Shown here: in pieces, positions 18,478 through 28,404 of the stretch
Layout: every line of letters begins with the position of its first letter
Numbering within the stretch: the first letter of the stretch is position 1
DNA from: Paenisporosarcina antarctica
GTDB taxonomy: Bacteria > Bacillota > Bacilli > Bacillales_A > Planococcaceae
Reading direction: 5' to 3'
NCBI RefSeq assembly: GCF_004367585.1
Contig: NZ_CP038015.1
Coordinates: 1,804,001 to 1,868,000, forward strand
DNA: 64,000 nucleotides
Notes under the pieces: generated by a model
The model's input: only the letters and a program-made list of their open reading frames with translations
Told to the model about the DNA's origin: nothing
The model's database searches: none
Made by a program: the position numbers and the translations under genes

Positions 18478-18502
18478 ATTCTCATCTCCCTAGTAACTAT
18501 AA

Positions 18503-18551
18503 AAAAGAGTCATCGGCCTCATTTTGTTTGGAGGGAACCGACGACTTTTTT
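18503..18551 (-). terminator. Terminator of the symporter operon
   Basis: On the minus strand AGTCGTCGG and CCGATGACT form a stem with one mismatch, followed by CTTTTTT. Confidence 0.7.
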
Positions 18552-18563
18552 TACTCATCTTTA

Positions 18564-20030
18564 TTATTTTGCATCTACATATTTTCTGACAACTTCATCA
18601 TCTTGTGCTTTTGTTAAATAACTAACAGTTACCATTACAAGAACATTCGCTATTAATCCCAATATTCCTGCGTGGATTTCAAATGGTGTAGATTCCGCAA
18701 CAAGTTGGAAGTAATAATTTACTAAAGTTCCTACAACAAGACCTGAAATTACACCTTTTGTCGTTGCGCGTCTCCAATATAATGCACTATATACACCAGG
18801 TGCAAACTGCACAATAGAACCATAAGCACCTAGTAAAAGAGCAATTAATCCTTGACCTCCGAATACAGTAATATAATAAGCGATACCTCCAATTACAAAA
18901 ACACCAATTCTCATGATTAACAAAGTTCTTTTATCAGAAAGATTTTTCCATATATTCTTTACAACTCCATCCGTTACTTCTAATGAAGCACTATGCGTAA
19001 TTGCATCTGCAGTTGACATGGCTGCCGCAAGTGCCCCGGCACCAACAAGTCCATAAAGCCATCCAGGTAAGTTTAATACCGTTGTGATTAAAAATGGTAA
19101 CACCTGATCTGGGCTTTCTAGTTGTCCTGAATCTATTACTCCTCTAGCAGCAAACCCTACTAAAAGGAGCGGCACAAGAAACAAGGCAAAAATCGGGTAG
19201 GCTAGAACTGTTTTTTTAATTGTTCTAGGAGTAGTCGCGTACGATTTTGAAAACAAATGAGGCCACATTAAGAAGCCGATGACGGATACTAAAATGGTAG
19301 TTGTATAAGCCACACTCCCCATTGTTGACCCTGCTTTTCCAATCTGGAGGAATTCTGGTGTTTCTCTCGCAATCGTTGTAAACATCTCTGTTGTCCCACC
19401 GTGTAATTGATAGACGATTGTTAAACCTACAGCCCAAGAAATGATGATCATTAACAAACCTTGGAATACATCCGACCAAGCAGCAGCTCGTAACCCACCA
19501 GTTGCAACATAGATGACAACAATGCCGTAAGATACAAGTGCACCTAACCAAAATGGAATACGCCCCTCTGTCATTATGTTAAAAATAAGAGCCATACCAG
19601 ACATCTGTGTTGCTAAATATTGAACGGATGCGAATAAAGCAATTAAACCAACAATAATTGCTAAAGTAGGGCTGTTAAACCTTCCTTTCATAAAAGCAGC
19701 AACAGTATAAAAATTATGCTTTTTCCCAATTCTCCCTATCTTTGGTCCAATAATATACCAAGGTAAAATTGCGAATGCTGTATATGTAATAATATATAGG
19801 GACGGGGCACCTTTTGAAAATGCCCAACCTGGAGCACCTAGAAATGAAAATGCACTGAACACAGCTCCACCCATTAAAAACCACATGACAAATAAATTAA
19901 GCTTCCCGCCAGCAACAGCAAATTCATTAAGTGAACTACTGTCTTGCCCTCTGCCCGCCATCATTCCCACAGCTAAAGCAATTACAAGGTAACCAATCAT
20001 CATTATTAAAGCTATTTGCCAGCCTGGCAT
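18564..20030 (-). CDS. Sodium:solute symporter (SSS family)
   Basis: 488 residues with about 13 membrane segments and the SSS/PanF-like core, including GGAVFSAFSFLGAPGWAFSKG near residues 54-74 and LVGAGALAAAMSTADA near 330-345. It imports an organic solute with sodium. The start overlaps the end of the DUF3311 gene (both at 20030), the usual two-gene layout for this subgroup. Position beside a carbamoylase and amidohydrolase suggests an amide or ureido compound, which is inference. Confidence 0.9.
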   Translation of the reverse strand: MPGWQIALIMMIGYLVIALAVGMMAGRGQDSSSLNEFAVAGGKLNLFVMWFLMGGAVFSAFSFLGAPGWAFSKGAPSLYIITYTAFAILPWYIIGPKIGRIGKKHNFYTVAAFMKGRFNSPTLAIIVGLIALFASVQYLATQMSGMALIFNIMTEGRIPFWLGALVSYGIVVIYVATGGLRAAAWSDVFQGLLMIIISWAVGLTIVYQLHGGTTEMFTTIARETPEFLQIGKAGSTMGSVAYTTTILVSVIGFLMWPHLFSKSYATTPRTIKKTVLAYPIFALFLVPLLLVGFAARGVIDSGQLESPDQVLPFLITTVLNLPGWLYGLVGAGALAAAMSTADAITHSASLEVTDGVVKNIWKNLSDKRTLLIMRIGVFVIGGIAYYITVFGGQGLIALLLGAYGSIVQFAPGVYSALYWRRATTKGVISGLVVGTLVNYYFQLVAESTPFEIHAGILGLIANVLVMVTVSYLTKAQDDEVVRKYVDAK

Positions 20031-20254
20031 TAGACATCCTCCTCCTCTTCTTTATTATCTGGGTCAAGAGAATATAAAATTATCAGAGCCACAAAAGTAA
20101 TCACAATCCATAATATTACCCAAAAAAATGAAAATGGTAATCCCATTACAATAGGTGTAGCACGGTTTCCAATTTCAAATAAGGGGAAAACTAGCATTAA
20201 AAATGGTAGTGTTGCAATCGCAATATAGAGTGTATAAAATTTTCGTGTACTCAT
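20030..20254 (-). CDS. DUF3311 small membrane protein
   Basis: 74 residues with two membrane segments and an acidic C-terminus (DPDNKEEEEDV). DUF3311 proteins are encoded with SSS symporters and probably act as an accessory subunit. ATG 20254 with AAGGAGATG ahead is preferred over the longer frame to 20302. Confidence 0.87.
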   Translation of the reverse strand: MSTRKFYTLYIAIATLPFLMLVFPLFEIGNRATPIVMGLPFSFFWVILWIVITFVALIILYSLDPDNKEEEEDV

Positions 20255-20319
20255 ACTCCATCTCCTTTTATGTATTTTCAAGGTGGTGAGTACCCACCCC
20301 AAGTTCCTTCTTTACCCTT

Positions 20320-21573
20320 TCAATCCTTCACCATTTTAAGAGCAGTTCGATATAATAGTTCAGTTCCTAACGAGATATCTTCAATGGTTGAAAATTCTTT
20401 CGGATTATGACTAATTCCGTCCTTACAGCGAACAAAAATCATTCCGTAATCACATACATAAGACATGGCTAATGCATCGTGAAATGGACCACTCATTAAT
20501 TCAATTGCATGTAAGCCAATTTGATCACTTTCATCCTTCATTATCTTCATAATTCTGTCAGAACAATAGCGTGGTTCACTATTTGTATCTTCTGAGATTT
20601 TACACGTTAATTGATGTTCTTCAGTAATTTCACTTATTCGATTTCTTAATTGCTTTTCGATTCTGTGCCTACGTTCGATATCAATATCTCTTAAATCAAT
20701 TGTAAATCTAACTTTCTCTGGAATGATATTACGAGAATCAGGGAAAATAGTCATACTTCCAACTGTTCCAACAGTTGGTGCACTAGCATCCTGACTAGCC
20801 AGTTCATTGAGTGCGACTATAACCTTTGCAGCTCCAACTAGTGCATCTTTTCGCATAGGCATTGGTACTGACCCAGCATGACCTGCGAAGCCCTCCAATT
20901 CCACCGTTAACCATAAAGGACCAGAAATACCTGTAACAATTCCTACTGGTAAACCTTTGTCTTCCAGAATTGGACCTTGTTCAATATGCATTTCAAGAAA
21001 CGCATGAATACTGTCGACTGGGTATTGTGATTCTTTTAATTGCGTTGGATCACATCCAAATTGAACGAGTGCTTCCCTTCTTGTTATTCCATTTTTATCT
21101 GTACGATCTAATTCGCCTTCCTCTAATTTTCCGAGTATTCCTCTAACCCCGAATAACCCCTTATTAAATCTACAGCCTTCTTCATCTGAAAACGCAACTA
21201 CTTCAATTGGCATACTTGGAACTATGTTTTTCTCTTTCATGGTTTGAACCACTTCAAGTGCACCAAGTACACCAATCACACCATCAAATCTTCCACCATA
21301 TGGTTGAGAGTCAACATGTGAACCAATCATTAAAATAGGAGCCTTCGGATTTTCTCCTTCTAGCCGACCAATTAAGTTTCCAAAATCATCAATTTTTGCT
21401 GTTAATCCAGCTTCCTCCATCCAACTTTTCACGGTTTCAACAGCTTGTCTATCCTCATCTGACAATGTAAGTCGACAAACTCCTGTACCGGCGATTTTAC
21501 CTATTTGAGATAGAATAGTTATTCTTTGTTCTAATCGATTTTTATTTATCGTTAGCGCTTCTTGAATTATCAA
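20320..21573 (-). CDS. M20-family N-carbamoyl-amino-acid hydrolase / allantoate amidohydrolase type
   Basis: 417 residues, the length of the HyuC/AllC/beta-ureidopropionase group. Metal-site motifs: GSHVDSQPYGGRFDG (His and Asp), AFSDEEGCRF (Glu-Glu) and MHIEQGP (His), and a late His in SGPFHDAL. It cleaves a carbamoyl group to give an amino acid, CO2 and ammonia. It heads the operon with DUF3311 and the symporter (gap of about 65 bases), pointing to uptake and hydrolysis of a ureido compound such as an intermediate of pyrimidine or hydantoin breakdown. Exact substrate open. Confidence 0.87.
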   Translation of the reverse strand: MIIQEALTINKNRLEQRITILSQIGKIAGTGVCRLTLSDEDRQAVETVKSWMEEAGLTAKIDDFGNLIGRLEGENPKAPILMIGSHVDSQPYGGRFDGVIGVLGALEVVQTMKEKNIVPSMPIEVVAFSDEEGCRFNKGLFGVRGILGKLEEGELDRTDKNGITRREALVQFGCDPTQLKESQYPVDSIHAFLEMHIEQGPILEDKGLPVGIVTGISGPLWLTVELEGFAGHAGSVPMPMRKDALVGAAKVIVALNELASQDASAPTVGTVGSMTIFPDSRNIIPEKVRFTIDLRDIDIERRHRIEKQLRNRISEITEEHQLTCKISEDTNSEPRYCSDRIMKIMKDESDQIGLHAIELMSGPFHDALAMSYVCDYGMIFVRCKDGISHNPKEFSTIEDISLGTELLYRTALKMVKD

Positions 21574-21811
21574 GTATTATCCTCCTTTTTAATAAGTTGA
21601 TTATTCAGTCTTTACTATACATGAAAAATGTTATTAAAATCATGCTACATAATGGTTAATTAATAAAAGATTATCCATCTTATATTGTTTTTTGAGTGAC
21701 TATGGACCTAGGTTATACGTTTTATTACTATTCAATAACTACAGATTAACACTGGATTTGCTAACTCTTAGGTTACTCACAGAGCATTGCCTATAATAGA
21801 AGTTCATTTAA

Positions 21812-21904
21812 AGCCGTGAATTACATGGTAAGCTTGCTTCTTCGCTCCACATGTAATTTATACATTTTGGTATACGACGCTGCTTTTCCAAGTACTTCAC
21901 GGCT
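21812..21904 (-). ncRNA. Candidate three-stem RNA fold in the mmsA 3' region
   Basis: AGCCGTGAA (21812-21820) pairs with TTCACGGCT (21896-21904). Inside, TTACATG (21821-21827) pairs with CATGTAA (21850-21856) and TATAC (21859-21863) with GTATA (21870-21874). Together they make a closed three-way junction directly after the mmsA stop. No T-run. Possibly a 3' UTR element or decayed RNA. Confidence 0.35.
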
Positions 21905-21933
21905 CATTTTAACCTTTTTTAAAACACTAATTA

Positions 21934-23403
21934 TTAATATGAATGACGAGCGGTTACCATTTTCTTACGTGTGTAAAACTCGATTCCATCCCGTCCATTT
22001 GCATGGAGATCGCCATAAAATGATTTTTTATACCCTGAGAACGGGAAGAAGGCCATTGGTGCTGGAACACCTAAGTTCACACCTAGCATACCTGCATCGA
22101 TTTCTTCTCTGAATTGACGAATAGCTTTCGCACTGTCCGTGAATAAACAAGCTCCGTTGGCAAAATCGGATTTATTTGTAAACTCAATTGCATCTTCGAT
22201 TGTCTCCACTCTTACAATTGACAACACTGGGGCGAAAATCTCTTCTTTCCAAATTTTCATTTCTTGAGTTACATGATCAAAAATTGTTGGTCCTACAAAA
22301 TATCCACCTTCAGAAGAGGAATTGTCGTCTCGTCCATCACGTAAAAGCGTTGCTCCTTCTTTTACGCCCGAATCAATATAACTAAGTGTTTTATCTTTAT
22401 GAGAATCTCTAATAACTGGGCCAAGGAAGATATCTTCTTCCAAACCATTCCCAATTGTCATCTTATTCGATTCATCTACTAATCTAGTAACTAGTTCATC
22501 AGCAATATCACCAACTGCAACAACAACTGCACAAGCCATACATCTTTCTCCTGCAGATCCAAAAGCTGCATTTATAATATTTGTAACAGTTAGATCCATG
22601 TCTGCATCAGGCAAGACGATTGTATGGTTTTTTGCACCAGCAAGTGCTTGAACTCTCTTACCGTTTGATGTTCCTGTTTTATAAACATACTCCGCTACCG
22701 GCTGTGACCCAACGAATGATACTGCTGGAATATCGGGGTGGCTTAGAATACCATTAACGATATCATGTGCCCCGTGCACAATGTTAAATACACCTTTTGG
22801 TAGTTCTGCTTCCTCCAACAACTCAGCAAGACGATTGACCAGAAGAGGTGTTCGCTCAGATGGTTTCAAAATAAAGGTATTTCCACTAGCAATGGCAAGT
22901 GGGAACATCCAACAAGGTACCATCATTGGAAAGTTGAACGGTGTGATCCCCGCCACTACACCTAAGGGATAACGATACATACCTGACTCGATATTTGTTG
23001 CAATATCAGGAAGTTGATAACCCATCATTAATGTTGGGGCTCCTGATGCAAATTCAACGCACTCGATTCCTCGCTGAACTTCACCTAAAGCTTCATTGTA
23101 ATTTTTACCATTTTCTATCGTAATAAGCTTTGCAAGTTCTTCTCGATTTTCAATCAATAATTGTTGATATTTAAAAAGAATTCTTGATCGTTGAGGAACG
23201 GCAACTTTTTTCCATGTAGCAAATGCTTTTTTTGCAGCTACTACTGCTTTTTCCAAATCTTCTTGTGTTGATATAGGAACTTCTGCCAATATTTCACCTG
23301 TTGCAGGATTTGGAACTTCTAAGTACTTATCTGTCGTCGATTTTACCCATTGTCCATCGATATAGTTTGAAAGAGTTTTCTTTTTAACGGCTAATTTATT
23401 CAT
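21934..23403 (-). CDS. mmsA: CoA-acylating methylmalonate-semialdehyde dehydrogenase
   Basis: 489 residues, the length of MmsA/IolA. It converts malonate or methylmalonate semialdehyde to acetyl- or propionyl-CoA. The family-specific features are [16 protein letters not shown] near residue 150, catalytic Cys in GSAGERCMA (about residue 285) and the absence of the usual general-base Glu (sequence ALAGAKNH). It completes breakdown of beta-alanine-type products, which fits the neighbouring carbamoylase. Divergent from pucR with a palindrome in the shared promoter region. Confidence 0.92.
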   Translation of the reverse strand: MNKLAVKKKTLSNYIDGQWVKSTTDKYLEVPNPATGEILAEVPISTQEDLEKAVVAAKKAFATWKKVAVPQRSRILFKYQQLLIENREELAKLITIENGKNYNEALGEVQRGIECVEFASGAPTLMMGYQLPDIATNIESGMYRYPLGVVAGITPFNFPMMVPCWMFPLAIASGNTFILKPSERTPLLVNRLAELLEEAELPKGVFNIVHGAHDIVNGILSHPDIPAVSFVGSQPVAEYVYKTGTSNGKRVQALAGAKNHTIVLPDADMDLTVTNIINAAFGSAGERCMACAVVVAVGDIADELVTRLVDESNKMTIGNGLEEDIFLGPVIRDSHKDKTLSYIDSGVKEGATLLRDGRDDNSSSEGGYFVGPTIFDHVTQEMKIWKEEIFAPVLSIVRVETIEDAIEFTNKSDFANGACLFTDSAKAIRQFREEIDAGMLGVNLGVPAPMAFFPFSGYKKSFYGDLHANGRDGIEFYTRKKMVTARHSY

Positions 23404-23463
23404 AATCTTCCTCCAATTCTACTTTTCTTTATACCTAACGTAGTTTACACTATGTATATTACC

Positions 23464-23476
23464 GAAAATTCGGAAT
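23464..23476. promoter_or_regulatory. Candidate operator, copy 1 (GAAAATTCGGAAT)
   Basis: It lies in the 139-base divergent region between mmsA and pucR and contains the palindrome ATTCGGAAT. The same 13-mer with C for the central G is at 33085-33097 upstream of the aminotransferase operon. A PucR binding site is the natural guess. Confidence 0.4.
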
Positions 23477-23542
23477 TGTTTCACTTTACATAAAGTATAG
23501 TCATTCATGATTTTTTTTAACTTTTTGGAGGTGCTAATTTAG

Positions 23543-25186
23543 ATGACGGAATTTGTATTGACAGTTAAAGACATTTTAAATCGCGAGACATTTAATTTTG
23601 CTAAAGTCATAGCTGGTTCTAAAGGATTAACTAGACAAGTAAAGTGGACACATATATTAGAAGTAAAAGAATTTGAATCCCTTATTAACGGAGGGGAACT
23701 AATTTTAACGACGGGTGTTGGTCTTCAACTTGATTTACCTACTCAACATAAGTATCTAAAGAGCTTAATCGATAAAAATGCGGCTGGTATTTGTATTGAA
23801 ATAGGTACCTATTTTAAAGAAATTCCGTTTGAGCTCACCCAATTAGCGAATGAGCATGACTTTCCCATAATAATTTTCGAGAAAATTGTGAAATTTGTTG
23901 ATATAACACAGGATTTGCATACCCATATAATTAACCAACATCACCAGATGCTTACTCAACTCGATACATTGTCAAGGAAATTCATCGGGCTTTCTCTTGC
24001 TCCTAATGGCATTTTAAAAATCCTTCAAGAGTTGCACAACTACTTTCAGGAAGGTGTGCTATTCATTACGGATGATTCAAAATCGTATTATTATCCTTCA
24101 GAAATTGGGAATTTAGAAACGGCTATTCGTGGATATATAGAAAAATCTGAACTGGACAATACGGAGAAAATAACCCTTACCATCGATGATGACATATTTG
24201 CACTCATGCCAGTCAGAGGACTTGGACAAACTTGGGGATACTTATGTCTACAGATGAAACAACAATTATCCAATGAGCTTTTCTTTCTCATTTTAGATCG
24301 GGCTGCGCTAGCCATTGCGCAAATTCTATTGCGAATCAAGACAATCGAAGAACGACGCCAGAACATGGAAGACGAAATCGTACGGAATTTAATGAAAGGA
24401 CGAGAATACGAACAGGACGATATCCATACTTATTTGCCAACTGCCAACAGTAAAATGTATTTCAGAATTTTTTTAATTCAAATGGATTTCCCAGAAATTA
24501 GTATCGTTGAAGAAGACTGGGAAGAAGTAAAGTTGCAAAGGGCTATGTTAGTCCGAACCCTTTTCAAGCGGCATGGTTTTTTCCCAGCGGTTTCTTCAGG
24601 AAAGTCAGAAATATCGGTAATCGCTTCTTTTATCGCCGATGATTGTTTAAAAGGAGAAACCGAAAAATTCTCGCAAATCATACGAAGTATCACAGAAATG
24701 AAAGAGCAAAGTTATCTGGATGGAAGCAGTTGCACATTTGGTATCAGTAGAGTGTATAAAGATCTTGTCCAAGTAAAAGAAGGCTATAAAGAAGCAAAAG
24801 AAGTTTTTAAAATGTACGGCTCCAAAATAACGAAAACCTACTTCTATGAAAACCTTGGCATTTACAGGCTGCTACTCACATTAAAAAATAGTGGCTATCT
24901 TGAAGACTATATAAATGACTATTTAAATGTTGTACTAGATTACGATAAAAAGATGGAAAGTACACTCTTTTATACTCTTTGTGTATATTTGGAATGCAAT
25001 GGGGTTAAGAACGAAACAGCAGACCGTTTATTTATCGTCAGACAAACGTTATATAATCGACTTGATAAGCTAGAATCAATTCTAGGTTCAAAATTTATGG
25101 AACCATCGAACCGTCTGGCACTCGAAGTTGCCATAAAGGCACATCAGCTAGTCAATATTGAAGGGACTATCAGTTTTTCTCGATAA
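23543..25186 (+). CDS. PucR-family transcriptional regulator
   Basis: 547 residues in the typical order: PucR N-terminal domain (about 1-125), a GAF/GGDEF-like middle, and a C-terminal HTH_30 helix-turn-helix (NETADRLFIVRQTLYNRLDK near residue 497-516). Members activate purine, GABA and other nitrogen-catabolism operons on sensing an intermediate. Divergent from mmsA and convergent with the CoA-transferase unit, it is the only specific regulator in the island and probably controls both modules. GGAGGTG precedes the ATG. Confidence 0.88.
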   Translation: MTEFVLTVKDILNRETFNFAKVIAGSKGLTRQVKWTHILEVKEFESLINGGELILTTGVGLQLDLPTQHKYLKSLIDKNAAGICIEIGTYFKEIPFELTQLANEHDFPIIIFEKIVKFVDITQDLHTHIINQHHQMLTQLDTLSRKFIGLSLAPNGILKILQELHNYFQEGVLFITDDSKSYYYPSEIGNLETAIRGYIEKSELDNTEKITLTIDDDIFALMPVRGLGQTWGYLCLQMKQQLSNELFFLILDRAALAIAQILLRIKTIEERRQNMEDEIVRNLMKGREYEQDDIHTYLPTANSKMYFRIFLIQMDFPEISIVEEDWEEVKLQRAMLVRTLFKRHGFFPAVSSGKSEISVIASFIADDCLKGETEKFSQIIRSITEMKEQSYLDGSSCTFGISRVYKDLVQVKEGYKEAKEVFKMYGSKITKTYFYENLGIYRLLLTLKNSGYLEDYINDYLNVVLDYDKKMESTLFYTLCVYLECNGVKNETADRLFIVRQTLYNRLDKLESILGSKFMEPSNRLALEVAIKAHQLVNIEGTISFSR

Positions 25187-25242
25187 ATTCTTACTTACCC
25201 TTTTCGAATATTTAAACAGCAATAATTTCTTAATTCACACAA

Positions 25243-25277
25243 AAAAACGTTTGGTGTGCAACCCACCAAACGTTTTT
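25243..25277. terminator. Bidirectional terminator between pucR and the acyl-CoA dehydrogenase gene
   Basis: AAAAACGTTTGGTG and CACCAAACGTTTTT are perfectly complementary around a 7-nt loop, with flanking A/T runs for both directions. Confidence 0.88.
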
Positions 25278-25289
25278 CACTTTATTAAC

Positions 25290-26501
25290 TTATACGCGAG
25301 ACTTACTCTCTTCGTCTTCCCATGCTGGTAACATATTATTTAACTTTCTATCTTCTCGGTAACCTAACACATATTCTGCCTGCATGATTGTGTGGATTTC
25401 ACGCGTACCTTCATAAATAACAGGTGCCTTCGAATTACGTAAATAGCGTTCAACTGGATACTCATCTGAATAGCCATATGCTCCATGAATCTGAACCGCG
25501 TCATCTGCCGACTTATTTGCGAAGTCACATGCTTGCCATTTAGCAAGAGATGTTTCTCGTGTATTACGTTTCCCTGCATTTTTTAATTCCCCTGCTCGGT
25601 AAACGAGTAAACGACTCATTTCAAAGCCAGCTTCCATATTCGCTATCATCTGTTGAACAAGTTGATGCTTGCCGATTTCTTTACCAAAGGTCTCACGAGC
25701 ATGACAATAACTTACACTTGCTTCGATACATGCCATAATTTGACCAACTGCTCCTGCGGCAACAGTGAATCGACCGTTATCGAGTGCAGCCATGGCAATT
25801 TTAAATCCTTCGCCTTCTTCACCAAGCAAGTTCTCTTTTGGTACTTTGACATTTTCAAAGAATATTTCGCCTGTATTTCCTGAACGAATACCTAGTTTTC
25901 CTTTTATCGCTTTAGAGGAGAAGCCTTCCCAAGTCCGTTCAACGATGAATGCTGATATTCCTTTATGTTTCTTTGTTTTATCGGCTGTGTATGCGAATAC
26001 TAAGAAGGTATCAGCCTGATCACATAATGAAATCCAAGTCTTTTGTCCATTCAAAATGTAATGATCGCCTACTTTAACAGCTGTTGTTTGCATAGCTGCT
26101 ACGTCTGACCCCGCTCCTGGTTCAGTTAGACCAAAAGCGCCAATTTTTTCACCTTTTGCTTGGGGAATTAAGTACTTTTGTTTCTGTTTTTCGCTGCCCC
26201 ATTGTAGCAATGTCATGCTGTTTAAGCCTGTATGGACTGAAACGGCCGTACGGAAAGTAGTATCTCCACGTTCCAATTCTTCACAAACAATTGCTAATGA
26301 ATTATAGTCCATGCCACTACCACCATATTGTTCAGGAATACAAACACCCATTAATCCAAGTTTTGCAAGTTTCGGTAAAATTGCCGGATCATATTTTCCT
26401 TGGCGATCCCATTCTCCAATATAAGGCATGATTTCCTTGTCAACAAACCCTCTTACCGTGCTGCGTAACATGTTTTGATCTTCTGAAAATGAAAAATTCA
26501 T
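25290..26501 (-). CDS. Glutaryl-CoA-dehydrogenase-like acyl-CoA dehydrogenase
   Basis: 403 residues with the acyl-CoA dehydrogenase fold: FAD-binding GAFGLTEPGAGSDVAAM (about 128-144) and ILNGQKTWIS, and the catalytic Glu in VIYEGTREIHTIM near residue 372. Partner of the CaiB CoA-transferase encoded just upstream, which makes a dicarboxylyl-CoA such as glutaryl-CoA; oxidation with decarboxylation would yield crotonyl-CoA. The glutaryl assignment relies on this context and on the general similarity to GcdH-like short proteins; a short/branched-chain acyl-CoA substrate remains possible. Confidence 0.8.
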   Translation of the reverse strand: MNFSFSEDQNMLRSTVRGFVDKEIMPYIGEWDRQGKYDPAILPKLAKLGLMGVCIPEQYGGSGMDYNSLAIVCEELERGDTTFRTAVSVHTGLNSMTLLQWGSEKQKQKYLIPQAKGEKIGAFGLTEPGAGSDVAAMQTTAVKVGDHYILNGQKTWISLCDQADTFLVFAYTADKTKKHKGISAFIVERTWEGFSSKAIKGKLGIRSGNTGEIFFENVKVPKENLLGEEGEGFKIAMAALDNGRFTVAAGAVGQIMACIEASVSYCHARETFGKEIGKHQLVQQMIANMEAGFEMSRLLVYRAGELKNAGKRNTRETSLAKWQACDFANKSADDAVQIHGAYGYSDEYPVERYLRNSKAPVIYEGTREIHTIMQAEYVLGYREDRKLNNMLPAWEDEESKSRV

Positions 26502-26517
26502 ACAATGATCTCCCCTT

Positions 26518-27678
26518 TTATATAATTGATTTTGAACTCGATAAACGACCTAGTATTTCATCATTATGTTCGCCTGGATTAGGTGGATGGTGTTTCATGT
26601 TGACCGGTGTCCGTGAAAGTTTTAATGGACTGCCAATCATTTTTATCTTGCCTGCTGTTGGATGGTCATGTTCGATAAACATATTGCGTGCAGCCAATTG
26701 TGGATCATTTACTACTTGCTCTATGTTCTGGATCGGACCACAAGGAATATTATTAGCTCTGCAATCCATATGCCAGAAAGCGGTTGGTTTTGTTGAAAAG
26801 ACCTCTTGTAATAAAGAGATCAATTCTTTTCGATTTTCCACTCGCTGTGGATTCGTCTTAAAACGTTCGTCAGTTGATAGATGTTGAACATTCATTATTT
26901 GACAAAGTGCTGAAAATTGATTGTCATTTCCGACTGCGATGACAATCTCCCCGTCTAACGTTTTAAATGTTTGATACGGAACAATATTGGCATGTTCATT
27001 TCCAAGTGCTGTAGGTGTCACTCCTGACATCAAATAATTACTTCCAATATTCACCAATGCACTAACGGCAGTATCGTAAAGAGAAATATCTAAACTTTGA
27101 CCTTTTCCAGACCGGATCCGTTCTAGTAAAGCACCTTGAATACCAATACAGGCGTACAATCCCGTCAAAATATCCGTAATAGCTACTCCCGTTTTTTGAG
27201 GACCAGATTCTTTGTTTCCTGTGATGCTCATCAGTCCACTCATTGCCTGAATAATGAAGTCATAACCAGGTACATTTCTATCCGGGCCTGTTTCTCCAAA
27301 ACCAGTTATTGAACAATAAACAATTTGTGGATTGATTTTTGCAAGAGCGTCGTAGTCCAATCCATAACTCTCCATAGTTCCTGTTTTAAAGTTATTGATG
27401 ATTACATCACTTTCACTGACAAGCTCTTTTATGACCTGAACACCATTTTTGGACTTTAGATCAACAGTAATCGCCTTTTTATTGCGATTCGTACTCAAGT
27501 AATATGCACTTACACCGTTTTTAAAAGGGGGACCCCATTTACGCGTTTCATCACTCCCCCCAGGTGCTTCTACTTTGATCACTTCTGCTCCGAGATCACC
27601 TAAAATCATCGTACAGTATGGGCCTGCCAAAACACGTGATAAATCAAGCACTCGGATATTACTTAATGCTCCAGTCAC
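26518..27678 (-). CDS. CaiB/BaiF (class III) CoA-transferase
   Basis: About 386 residues. Opening IRVLDLSRVLAGPYCTMILG and the catalytic Asp in GYDFIIQAMSG (about residue 155) are diagnostic. It moves CoA between acids, here probably succinyl-CoA to glutarate. GTG 27678 is chosen: AGGAGTG lies six bases ahead, while the longer frame to 27720 runs into the leader terminator. The stop is 17 bases before the acyl-CoA dehydrogenase start, so they form one transcript. Confidence 0.87.
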   Translation of the reverse strand: MTGALSNIRVLDLSRVLAGPYCTMILGDLGAEVIKVEAPGGSDETRKWGPPFKNGVSAYYLSTNRNKKAITVDLKSKNGVQVIKELVSESDVIINNFKTGTMESYGLDYDALAKINPQIVYCSITGFGETGPDRNVPGYDFIIQAMSGLMSITGNKESGPQKTGVAITDILTGLYACIGIQGALLERIRSGKGQSLDISLYDTAVSALVNIGSNYLMSGVTPTALGNEHANIVPYQTFKTLDGEIVIAVGNDNQFSALCQIMNVQHLSTDERFKTNPQRVENRKELISLLQEVFSTKPTAFWHMDCRANNIPCGPIQNIEQVVNDPQLAARNMFIEHDHPTAGKIKMIGSPLKLSRTPVNMKHHPPNPGEHNDEILGRLSSSKSII

Positions 27679-27705
27679 ATCTTCACTCCTTTCTTTACAC
27701 AATAC

Positions 27706-27811
27706 AAAAAGCCAGTTCAAAAAGACTACAGAAGCTGTAAGTCTAATTAAACTGGCTTTTATCTGTGAGTTATCATCCTTAAGGATTTTAACAGATTAGG
27801 CAGCAATGGCT
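27706..27811 (-). promoter_or_regulatory. Leader RNA A with intrinsic terminator, upstream of the CoA-transferase gene
   Basis: On the minus strand: CTGCCTAATCT (27803 downward), a small hairpin with loop stem ATCC-TTAA-GGAT closed by ATCTGT/ACAGAT, then AAGCCAGTT (27758-27750). A hairpin AGACTTACAG-CTT-CTGTAGTCT follows, then AACTGGCTT (27717-27709) and a T-run. AAGCCAGTT/AACTGGCTT closes a strong terminator 28 bases before the coding start. The same architecture recurs at 32912-33024. Confidence 0.6.
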
Positions 27812-27922
27812 TTCATAAGAAACAAGATCATGCAGTATGAACGTTTGAACGTTTCAACATGATTCATTTCATATAATAATATCACATTATATAATATTTG
27901 CAATATTAAAATTATTTATTCT

Positions 27923-28249
27923 TTATATAGATGTATGATTTGAAGAATTATACGTTTCATACTGTTTATATAAGTCTTTCAAAGCTGAAATAAGTGCATT
28001 TCCTGCTTTTCCTAAGTAATTATTTCTAACAGCTTCGATTGGCTTATCAATACCATCTTGCAAGCTAAGTCCTCTTAGTAAATGATGAACGAAATCCTGT
28101 CCATGTTGAGTTGCTAATGTACAGCTTGCTGTAATTATCACACCATATTGCTTATCGATTTCAGCTGTAATCGTCAACGTTTCATATAAATTTTGTGCAG
28201 CCATTCCTGATGGAAGCCTTGCATGTCCCGCAATAAATAAAGTATTCAT
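27923..28249 (-). CDS. DUF3870 protein
   Basis: 108 residues beginning NTLFIAGHARLPSGMAA, the family signature, with a conserved YGVIITASCTLAT and RGLSLQDGID. DUF3870 proteins are encoded near PucR regulators and CoA-linked catabolic genes, but their function is unknown. Preceded by AGAGGGG. It lies between the dehydrogenase/permease/aminotransferase unit and leader A. Confidence 0.82.
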   Translation of the reverse strand: MNTLFIAGHARLPSGMAAQNLYETLTITAEIDKQYGVIITASCTLATQHGQDFVHHLLRGLSLQDGIDKPIEAVRNNYLGKAGNALISALKDLYKQYETYNSSNHTSI

Positions 28250-28364
28250 TTACTAAGCCACCCCTCTGAGATAAAAGTCTCTGTGCCATCTATCTCTTTC
28301 CATTAAAGATAACACTTCCTACAAAAATAACCATAAGGTATTATTACTAATTTTCGCATTAAAA

Positions 28365-28395
28365 TGCCATTCATGATAGCTTCACATGAATGGCA
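28365..28395 (-). terminator. Terminator after the aldehyde dehydrogenase gene
   Basis: TGCCATTCATG and CATGAATGGCA pair perfectly (11 bp); a short TTTTAA follows on the minus strand. Confidence 0.65.
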
Positions 28396-28404
28396 CTCCC
28401 TAAG

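Noticed and set aside
21816-22112. Plus-strand 98-codon frame at the mmsA 3' end
   Set aside because: No ribosome binding site; overlaps mmsA coding sequence in antisense and the three-stem fold.
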